In this document: piece after piece, positions 7,099 through 11,440 of the stretch | Layout of the letters: every line of letters starts with the position of its first letter | Numbering within the stretch: the first letter of the stretch is position 1 | From: CAZBZG01 sp964496245 | GTDB lineage: Bacteria; Planctomycetota; SZUA-567 | Direction: 5' to 3' | DNA length: 11,440 nt | NCBI GenBank assembly: GCA_964496245.1 | Contig: CAZBZG010000142.1 | Coordinates: 1-11,440, forward strand | The notes under the pieces: generated by a model | What the model saw: only the letters and a program-made list of their open reading frames with translations | Databases searched by the model: none | Told to the model about the DNA's origin: nothing | Translations under genes and position numbers: made by a program

Positions 7099-7114
7099 TC
7101 AAGTTGGAACTTGA
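7099..7114. promoter_or_regulatory. Palindrome in divergent CAP/sigma intergenic region (candidate operator)
   Basis: TCAAGTT-GG-AACTTGA: 7-bp perfect arms around a GG centre, located between the divergent CAP and sigma genes. A regulator binding here could affect both. It contains GGAACTT, which resembles the -35 element of ECF sigma promoters, so autoregulation is conceivable. No convincing -10 follows at the expected spacing. Confidence 0.45.
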
Positions 7115-7154
7115 TGTGGACCAGCGGTACGGCCGTTCGGGGTCTTGAAAGTGC

Positions 7155-7183
7155 TTGACCGCCCCTCAGCGATCCCGGATCAT
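7155..7183 (+). promoter_or_regulatory. Possible sigma-70 promoter of the sigma factor gene
   Basis: TTGACC (7155-7160), 17-nt spacer, GATCAT (7178-7183, 4/6). The predicted transcription start coincides with ATG 7190, which would make the mRNA leaderless; this agrees with the absence of an SD before 7190. If translation starts at TTG 7145 or GTG 7151 instead, this site cannot be the main promoter. Confidence 0.3.
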
Positions 7184-7189
7184 GAACCC

Positions 7190-8074
7190 ATGGGCAAGAC
7201 CGACCGACCGACCGAAGCATTGGCGTCTCTGTCTGACGAGCAGCTGGCCGAACTCTGCGCCGAGGGCATCGAGGCAGCCGAACGCACGCTGATGCAGCGG
7301 CACATGCAGGCCATCTACTGGCTGCCCCGCCGGGCGTTTGGTGCGCCGGAAGAGGAGCTCAGCGGATTTCTCCTGTACGCGCTGGAGAAGATCCGCCAGC
7401 GGGACATTCTCGCCAAGTTCGACCCGGAGCGAGGCACGCGGTTCACGACGTGGTTCGGCGTCGTGATTCGCAGGCTCTACCTCGACTACCTGCGAGCGGG
7501 AACGGCCGAGCCGAACGCCGTGCCGCTCGAGGAGGACGCGCTCTCTGCGCCGGCGGAGCCGGAGCCCGATGCCAACGACGGCCTGCTCGCCCGGCTGCAA
7601 GTGCAGTGCCGGGTTCTCTTCAAGCTGCTCCTGTGCGACACCTACTATCTCACGCCTGAAGAGGTGCGATGGGTGGCCGAGAAGAGCGGCCGGAGCGTAC
7701 TCGAGGTGGCCGCGCAGATCGCCCAGCTCGAAGAACGGCTGCGCCAGGCCGAAACGCGCCTGCGGGAACGCTACGACCGCTTGTCGGTGGTCTACTGGTG
7801 GAAGAACACCCACGAGCGGCAGCTGCAGCGGCTGGAGAAGGAGCTGGATCGCCCGTGGCGGGAGGAGCAGGAGGCCATGGAGCGGACGCGGCAGCGTCTG
7901 GAACGACGTCGGACCGAGTACGCGCGCCTGGCGGACGAACTCTCCGGAGGCGCCGGCATCGTGACCGCACCCTACCGCGAGCTGGCCCGCCTGCTCCGGG
8001 AAAAGGAGGGAACTTTGGCGAGTCAGATCAGCCGGTGCCGGGCGGCGGCGGAACAGGTGGGACGGAAGTCGTGA
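7190..8074 (+). CDS. ECF-like RNA polymerase sigma factor with coiled-coil insertion
   Basis: Predicted alternative sigma factor, 294 aa from ATG 7190 (in-frame TTG 7145 and GTG 7151 are possible starts). The first ~105 residues look like sigma region 2: LSDEQLAELCAEGIEAAERTLMQ.. and the strongly typical FDPERGTRF..WFGVVIRRLYLDYLR (78-102). A linker is followed by VLFKLLLCDTYYLTPEEVRWVAEKSGRS (142-169). A long Glu/Arg/Gln-rich stretch (about 175-250) is likely coiled coil, and a C-terminal HTH-like segment APYRELARLLREKEGTLASQISRCR (260-284) resembles region 4.2. Typical ECF factors are 160-200 aa, so the extra 75-100 residues lie between regions 2 and 4. It overlaps a possible GTG of the downstream zinc-finger gene at GTGA, the standard sigma/anti-sigma pairing. 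Region 2 is clear; the region 4 assignment is less sure. Confidence 0.78.
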   Translation: MGKTDRPTEALASLSDEQLAELCAEGIEAAERTLMQRHMQAIYWLPRRAFGAPEEELSGFLLYALEKIRQRDILAKFDPERGTRFTTWFGVVIRRLYLDYLRAGTAEPNAVPLEEDALSAPAEPEPDANDGLLARLQVQCRVLFKLLLCDTYYLTPEEVRWVAEKSGRSVLEVAAQIAQLEERLRQAETRLRERYDRLSVVYWWKNTHERQLQRLEKELDRPWREEQEAMERTRQRLERRRTEYARLADELSGGAGIVTAPYRELARLLREKEGTLASQISRCRAAAEQVGRKS

Positions 8075-8136
8075 ACCTGCGCGACGGGGTCGACGCCCCG
8101 GAAGCGGCCCTGCGCACGGCAAGACGGAGGACGGAC

Positions 8137-8901
8137 GTGAAGCCCAGAGTCACCATCGAGGAGCTCTCCCGTCTGATCGACGGGGAGCTGTCGGACGCCG
8201 AACGAACCGAGATCGAACGCCGCCTCGCCGCGTGTCCGGTCTCGCAAGCGCTCAAGCAACGCTTGGAGCAGCTGACGCGGGCGGTCTCGGGCGCCATCCT
8301 CGAGACGCCGCCAGCGCCCGGCGATCGACCGACCGACGCCTGTCTGAACGAGACCACGCTTGTGCGGCTCGCGGACGGCCGGCTCGCCCCCGCCGAGAAG
8401 GAAGCCGTCGAAGACCACGTACTCGCATGCGAACGCTGCCTGCTGTTGGTGCTGGAACATCTGCGCACGGCCGTGAGCATGCAGGCCGGTGCGTGGCCCA
8501 AGCTCCCGCCCGCGGTGGAGGAACGCCAGGAGATCCGCGCTCTGGTAAACGTGAAGGAGCGCGACCCTTCCTCCGAAGCCGAGACGAAACTCGCCGTCGA
8601 CCTGACCAGACCCGCACGCGCGACAGAAACGTTCGGGAGCGGAGACCTTTCGGTGGATGTCGTCCTGCGCCCCCTCTCGACCACACAGGCGCATCTGGGC
8701 ATAGCAATCAAGGAACGCCTACGCGCCAAAAAGAACCAGGAAGTCGTGATCACAGACGCCAAGACGAAGCGGAAGTTCTTCACGGGATTGACGAACGCGC
8801 AGGGCCATCTCGAAGTCCGTCGCTTGCCCGCGGGGCGCTACATCGCGCACTTTGCCGGCAATCCGTTGAAGCTCGAGCTCGTGCTCACCGGCGACGCCTA
8901 G
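8137..8901 (+). CDS. Anti-sigma-like protein, tandem zinc-finger modules plus beta-rich domain
   Basis: A 254-aa putative soluble anti-sigma factor for the sigma encoded just upstream. GTG 8137 is chosen for its GGAGG SD (8126-8130, 6-nt spacing). GTG 8071, overlapping the sigma stop, is an alternative that adds 22 residues. The second module (70-110, LNETTLVRLADGRLAPAEKEA then H94-VLA-C98-ER-C101) is a classic HxxxCxxC zinc-binding anti-sigma (ZAS/zf-HC2) motif. The first module (6-45, IEELSRLIDGELSDAERTEI) has the same architecture, but H is replaced by R29 and the second Cys by S36. A linker is followed by a beta-rich C-terminal domain (about 170-254) with VVITDAKTKRKFFTGLTNAQ and LPAGRYIAHF, resembling carboxypeptidase-regulatory/CNA-B-like folds. 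No membrane helix is seen, so it is probably cytoplasmic, unlike most ZAS anti-sigmas. Confidence 0.82.
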   Translation: MKPRVTIEELSRLIDGELSDAERTEIERRLAACPVSQALKQRLEQLTRAVSGAILETPPAPGDRPTDACLNETTLVRLADGRLAPAEKEAVEDHVLACERCLLLVLEHLRTAVSMQAGAWPKLPPAVEERQEIRALVNVKERDPSSEAETKLAVDLTRPARATETFGSGDLSVDVVLRPLSTTQAHLGIAIKERLRAKKNQEVVITDAKTKRKFFTGLTNAQGHLEVRRLPAGRYIAHFAGNPLKLELVLTGDA

Positions 8902-8902
8902 C

Positions 8903-8922
8903 CACACACACACACGCGCGCG
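8903..8922. repeat. (CA)6(CG)4 alternating tract
   Basis: Twenty bases of strict pyrimidine-purine alternation directly after the anti-sigma stop codon: six CA followed by four CG. Such tracts are prone to Z-DNA under negative supercoiling and to slippage. Confidence 0.8.
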
Positions 8923-8934
8923 ATAGAGATCGCG
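8919..8934. other. Inverted repeat downstream of anti-sigma gene
   Basis: CGCGAT-AGAG-ATCGCG, a 6-bp stem with a 4-nt loop overlapping the CG tract. No U-run follows, so it is at most a weak terminator of the sigma/anti-sigma operon. Confidence 0.4.
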
Positions 8935-8958
8935 AACGAGAAAATCAAGACAATCGAT

Positions 8959-8986
8959 TTGACAAAGACGGTTCGCGCAGTACTGT
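8959..8986 (+). promoter_or_regulatory. Sigma-70 promoter of the structured RNA
   Basis: A perfect -35 TTGACA (8959-8964), 16-nt spacer and TACTGT (8981-8986), which keeps the key T, A and final T of TATAAT. An A-rich segment upstream (8938-8958) may act as an UP-like element. The predicted start is near 8993, exactly where the first RNA helix begins. Confidence 0.6.
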
Positions 8987-8992
8987 ACAGAA

Positions 8993-9155
8993 AGACCGAC
9001 GTCGCCCGGGGGCCACGCACACAAGATCAAAAGGGGAGAGCCCCACCGGGACGAACGTTGGTGTTTGGCGCCCAGGGAGCAGCACCGACTCGGTAGAGCA
9101 CCTGGGCAAAGGAGTTGGGCGAGGCTCGCTTCGCGCGGGCTTCGCCCTTCTTTTT
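8993..9155 (+). ncRNA. Candidate structured small RNA (~163 nt), unknown family
   Basis: No plausible protein gene occupies 8902-9330. Within it, a promoter and a strong terminator bracket about 163 nt that fold into three compact domains by eye. Domain 1 has ACCGACGT (8995-9002) pairing with ACGTTGGT (9055-9062, one G-U), enclosing CCCGG (9005-9009) with CCGGG (9046-9050) and an apical GGGG/CCCC hairpin. Domain 2 has GCCCAGG (9070-9076) with CCTGGGC (9101-9107), capped by ACCG/CGGT. Domain 3 is the terminator. The size is in the range of 6S RNA, but no 6S consensus was recognised, nor SRP, tmRNA or RNase P motifs. Because serA appears to have its own promoter after the terminator, a free-standing RNA is more likely than a leader, but a riboswitch/attenuator for serA is an alternative. 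Confidence 0.55.
9117..9155 (+). terminator. Strong intrinsic terminator
   Basis: A 13-bp stem (9117-9129 with 9135-9147, two G-U pairs) with a 5-nt loop, directly followed by TTCTTTTT (9148-9155). It is the only canonical rho-independent terminator seen in the window. It ends the candidate RNA and sits 175 nt before serA. Confidence 0.85.
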
Positions 9156-9197
9156 GTTCCTGTGCGCCGTCCCGCTTCCAACGCCATGCCATCCGCT

Positions 9198-9232
9198 AGC
9201 CTTCTCGCAACCCGTGATGCAAAGCCTTCTCG
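9198..9232. repeat. Direct repeat upstream of serA promoter
   Basis: AGCCTTCTCG occurs at 9198-9207 and again at 9223-9232, 25 bp apart and ending 4 bp before the candidate -35 box of serA. The position would suit two activator or repressor half-sites. The rest of 9156-9330 shows only the promoter and the SD of serA. Confidence 0.35.
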
Positions 9233-9236
9233 GGGC

Positions 9237-9265
9237 TTGCGCTTGCCGTGCATTTCGGCTACAAA
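9237..9265 (+). promoter_or_regulatory. Candidate promoter of serA
   Basis: TTGCGC (9237-9242), 17-nt spacer, TACAAA (9260-9265); each box matches 4/6. The predicted start near 9272 leaves a leader of about 60 nt before ATG 9331. It lies after the intrinsic terminator, which implies independent transcription. Confidence 0.4.
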
Positions 9266-9330
9266 GATACCACTGTGCTCTCAGAGAAACGACCTCTCTC
9301 TTTCGCGGGGCGGCATGCAAAGGGGAAGCG

Positions 9331-10536
9331 ATGAAGATCCTGATTGCGGACAAGCTTTCGCCCAACGCGGTTTCTGCGCTCGAAGCCATGGACGTCGAGG
9401 TGGACGTACAACCGGAGCTCCAGAGCGAAGAACTTCCCGACGCCATCGGGGATCGCGAGGTTCTGATCGTGCGCTCGACCAAGGTTACGCGTGCCACCAT
9501 CGACGCGGCGCCGCAGCTCTCCTTGATCGTCCGCGCCGGGGCGGGCGTGAACACGATCGACGTGGCCGCGGCCAGCGCCAGCGGCGTATACGTCGCCAAC
9601 TGTCCCGGCCAGAACGCGGATGCAGTGGCCGAACTGGCCATCGGCCTCCTCATCGCGGCCGACCGGCGCATCGCAGATGCGACGCTCGCCCTGCGGGAAG
9701 GGCGGTGGGAGAAGAAAGCCTTCGGAGACGGCCGCGGGCTGAAGGGGCGGACCCTGGGGATCCTGGGACTGGGGGCCATCGGCCGCGCCGTGCTGCAACG
9801 CGCCAAGGGGCTCGAGATGCAGGTGCTCGCCTGGAGCCGAAGTCTCACGGAGGAGAAGGCCGAGACCTTGGGCGTGAAACGCGCTTCCTCGCCCCAGGAG
9901 GTGGCCCGTGCGGCCGACGCGGTCACCGTGCACGTGGCTGCGGCTCCGGAAACGCGTCACCTGGTGGATCAGGCCTTTCTGCACGCCATGAAACCGGGCG
10001 CGATCCTGGTCAACACCTCGCGTGGTGAAGTCGTGGATACCGCACGCCTCGAGGCGGCCATCCGCGAGAAGGGACTGCGCGTGGCCCTGGATGTCTACGA
10101 GGACGAGCCGGCGGGCGGCTCGGCCGCGTTTGAGGCCCGCGATCTCGCGGCCATGATCACCGGCACGCCCCACATCGCGGCCTCTACAGCCCAGGCGTCT
10201 GAGGCCATTGCCGCGGAAGCCATACGCGTGGTCCGGTGCTACCAGGAGACCGGCGTTCCGGCGAATCCGGTCAACATTTCAGCGCAGACCTCCGCCACCC
10301 ACAACCGCGTGGGCGTGCTGGCCGGCGTACTGGATGCCTTGCGCGAGGACGGGATCAACATCGAGACCATGCAAAACATCATCTTTGTCGACGGCCAGGC
10401 AGCCTGCTGCTCGCTGCAGCTCGATGCCTCGCCGTCGCCCGACACGCTAGACGCGATCCGTTCCAGCGAAGGCGTGATCCAGGCGGGGCTCTGTCCGCGC
10501 ACGGCTAGCCGGCGCCAGCGCCAGCCCGGCTTCTGA
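9331..10536 (+). CDS. serA: D-3-phosphoglycerate dehydrogenase-like protein with ACT domain
   Basis: Probably oxidises 3-phosphoglycerate to 3-phosphohydroxypyruvate, the first step of serine synthesis, in the cytoplasm. The 401 aa form a D-2-hydroxyacid dehydrogenase: substrate domain (1-95), Rossmann fold with GLGAIG (146-151), and catalytic Arg231 (NTSRGEVVD), Glu259 (DVYEDEP) and His281 (TPHIAAST). A C-terminal ACT domain (about 322-390, RVGVLAGVLDALREDGINIE) is present, without the extra ASB domain of longer SerA. ATG 9331 follows an AAGGGGAAG SD; the frame is open further upstream but shows no family similarity there. At the end of beta-2 the sequence is LAWSRSLT (167-173), where NAD-dependent SerA usually has Asp; this looks like an NADP-type loop. 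The ACT domain suggests feedback control, classically by serine. Related 2-hydroxyacid reductases are the alternative. Confidence 0.9.
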   Translation: MKILIADKLSPNAVSALEAMDVEVDVQPELQSEELPDAIGDREVLIVRSTKVTRATIDAAPQLSLIVRAGAGVNTIDVAAASASGVYVANCPGQNADAVAELAIGLLIAADRRIADATLALREGRWEKKAFGDGRGLKGRTLGILGLGAIGRAVLQRAKGLEMQVLAWSRSLTEEKAETLGVKRASSPQEVARAADAVTVHVAAAPETRHLVDQAFLHAMKPGAILVNTSRGEVVDTARLEAAIREKGLRVALDVYEDEPAGGSAAFEARDLAAMITGTPHIAASTAQASEAIAAEAIRVVRCYQETGVPANPVNISAQTSATHNRVGVLAGVLDALREDGINIETMQNIIFVDGQAACCSLQLDASPSPDTLDAIRSSEGVIQAGLCPRTASRRQRQPGF

Positions 10537-10610
10537 CGGGTCGATTTCGGCCCAGCAGAATCCGCCCCGATCCGGAGGAGACCGGCCAGCGTGCATAATT
10601 TTGCTACACC

Positions 10611-10630
10611 GCCTCGCCCCCCCCCGAGGC
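10611..10630. repeat. Hairpin with poly-C loop downstream of serA
   Basis: GCCTCG, eight further C, then CGAGGC: a 6-bp inverted repeat around a C-run (nine C in all, 10617-10625). No T-tract follows, so it is not a standard terminator. The remaining 10537-10681 sequence shows a CATAAT box near 10594 without a convincing -35 and nothing else recognisable. Confidence 0.5.
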
Positions 10631-10681
10631 CCGTCTCCCCTAACTGGTTTGATCCCTAGGCCTTCGCTTGCGAAAAATATC

Positions 10682-10710
10682 TTGACAGTGCAAAAAAACT
10701 GGCCTACCAT
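10682..10710 (+). promoter_or_regulatory. Sigma-70 promoter of the receiver-domain gene
   Basis: Perfect TTGACA (10682-10687), 17-nt spacer containing an A7 run, and TACCAT (10705-10710, 4/6). The predicted start is near 10717, where a GCGG-TTCG-CCGC stem-loop (10718-10729) would form the 5' end of the mRNA. The leader to the gene is about 84 nt. Confidence 0.65.
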
Positions 10711-10774
10711 CTGTGCTGCGGTTCGCCGCGGGAATTGAGGGAAAGCGCGGTGCCGCCCGTGCTCCATCCCATCT

Positions 10775-10792
10775 CCTCCGGCTCCATGGAGG
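10775..10792 (+). promoter_or_regulatory. Possible SD-sequestering hairpin
   Basis: CCTCC (10775-10779) is complementary to the GGAGG SD at 10788-10792 with an 8-nt loop. Pairing would hide the ribosome binding site of the downstream gene. A competing CTCCATGGAG palindrome (10782-10791) overlaps it. Confidence 0.35.
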
Positions 10793-10800
10793 ATGCGTGC

Positions 10801-11440
10801 GTGAATATGACTGAATTGCTCAGCCACGTGACGGCTGAGGTGGGCAACAAGACGTCTCCAGACGCCGTGATGCGGGCTGCGGAGCGGACGGTGCGCAAGG
10901 CCCTGCAGGAGGGGGAAGCGATCGACCTCCTCAACGTGGTCCATCTGCGCCTGACGGCCAAGGGCCTTGCCGGCAAGGAGCACGGGACCAAGGCCGTCTA
11001 CGCCGAACCCCTGCCCGGGGTGCTCCCCGATTCCACGGTGGGGGACAAGGACGAGCTCGTCGTGGTGATCGCAGCGGAACGCGTGGACAAGTTCAACGAA
11101 CTCCTGGCCAAGCGTCTCACCAAGCCGGGGCGCAGTGCCTACATCGCTGAAGGCCTGACCGGCGTAGTTGAAACGGTGAAGCAGTACGGGGCCGACGTGG
11201 TCATCATGGACTCGGATGTGGAGTCCGGCGACGAGATCCGCCAGTGGATCAAGTCCACGCCCGAACGGAGCCTCATCTCCTTGATCGCCGTGTATGGTCA
11301 CGAAGAGCCGACCGAGACGGTGAACCGGTTCCGGGTCTGCGAAGACGAGCTGGTGGTCGAGCCCTATGAGATGCACCAACTCGAGACCATCATCGCCAAC
11401 GAGATCAAGCGCATCAATCTCGAGCGCAAGTACTTCCGCC
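10801..11440 (+). CDS. Protein with degenerate receiver-like domain (3' truncated by window)
   Basis: The frame runs open to the end of the window (213 codons seen). GTG 10801 is chosen because GGAGGA (10788-10793) lies 7 nt upstream; ATG 10807 and ATG 10786 are in-frame alternatives. Residues 1-85 form an uncharacterised Ala/Leu-rich N-terminal part. Residues about 86-205 resemble a CheY-type receiver: ELVVVIAAERVDKFNELLAKRL (first strand and helix), then ADVVIMDSDVESGDEI with Asp137 at the phosphoacceptor position, and LISLIAVYG..DELVVEPYE. The acidic pair is reduced to Glu93, the conserved Thr/Ser is absent and the conserved Lys is Glu187, so phosphorylation may be lost or atypical. The charged stretch at the end (EIKRINLERKYFR) is typical of a linker into a following output or kinase domain, which lies outside the window. 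Confidence 0.65.
   Translation, partial: MNMTELLSHVTAEVGNKTSPDAVMRAAERTVRKALQEGEAIDLLNVVHLRLTAKGLAGKEHGTKAVYAEPLPGVLPDSTVGDKDELVVVIAAERVDKFNELLAKRLTKPGRSAYIAEGLTGVVETVKQYGADVVIMDSDVESGDEIRQWIKSTPERSLISLIAVYGHEEPTETVNRFRVCEDELVVEPYEMHQLETIIANEIKRINLERKYFR

Noticed and set aside
7106..7137. ECF-type promoter GGAAC..GTT for the sigma gene
   Set aside because: The spacing between the boxes is about 24 nt, too long for known ECF promoters (about 16-19).
9076..9086. SRP RNA-like GGGAGCAGC
   Set aside because: The opposite strand of helix 8 (AGGTCCGGAA type) and the correct internal loops are not present.
9079..9107. tRNA D-arm-like CTCGGTAGAGCAC
   Set aside because: The 5' D-stem partner for GAGC is missing, and no acceptor, anticodon or T-arm with GTTCRA can be placed around it.
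9031..9115. Glycine riboswitch-like phrases (GGGGAGAG, CTGGGCAAAGGAG) upstream of serA
   Set aside because: The conserved GCCGAAGG core is absent and the order of elements does not fit the aptamer; resemblance is too short.
10447..11379. Long minus-strand open frame opposite the receiver gene
   Set aside because: It has no family similarity and its translation is the antisense of a + strand frame with promoter, SD and receiver-like pattern; long antisense frames are common at this GC content.
1..11440. Mobile elements, CRISPR arrays, rRNA or tRNA genes
   Set aside because: No transposase, integrase, Cas, regularly spaced repeats or structural RNA genes of known families were seen.

Overview
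The window is about 11.4 kb of GC-rich bacterial chromosome with closely packed genes, almost all on the + strand. Starts are mixed ATG/GTG/TTG, and most genes have recognisable Shine-Dalgarno (SD) sites. Promoter-like sites resemble the housekeeping sigma-70 type (TTGACA/TTGACC with TATAGT, TAAAAT or TACCAT). The content suggests a Gram-negative-type bacterium of the Planctomycetota or a related, probably uncultured, lineage. Supporting points are a DUF4190/pilin-like protein, a large VWA membrane protein of a kind common in Planctomycetes, a LAB_N (lipid A biosynthesis N-terminal) protein, and an ECF-like sigma factor with a zinc-finger anti-sigma partner. The taxonomic guess is inference only.

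Region 1 (1-4432) holds the 3' two thirds of glycyl-tRNA synthetase, a previously uncalled 48-aa very basic protein with a perfect SD, a DUF4190-plus-pilin-like membrane protein, and a 743-aa VWA membrane protein with an intact MIDAS. All are collinear with short gaps.

Region 2 (4433-6510) is an envelope-glycan block with its own extended -10 promoter: a DPM1/ArnC-like GT2 glycosyltransferase that begins next to a run of eight C, then a GTGA-coupled LAB_N membrane protein. A STAS-domain protein follows with a separate promoter. A hairpin separates this block from the convergent CAP/SCP lipoprotein gene (minus strand).

Region 3 (7036-8901) starts with a short divergent intergenic region carrying a near-perfect 16-bp palindrome. 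It drives an unusual sigma factor in which the sigma-2 and sigma-4 parts are separated by a long coiled-coil insertion. Next is an anti-sigma-like protein with two zinc-finger modules, the first degenerate, and a C-terminal beta-rich domain.

Region 4 (8902-9330) has no protein gene. It contains a 20-bp alternating CA/CG tract, a good sigma-70 promoter, a compact three-domain structured RNA of about 163 nt and a textbook intrinsic terminator. This is the best candidate for something undescribed. A separate promoter then precedes serA-like (ACT-domain phosphoglycerate dehydrogenase), whose cofactor loop looks NADP-type.

Region 5 (10537-end) has a C-rich hairpin, a perfect -35 promoter, and the start of a protein with a degenerate receiver domain that runs off the window.
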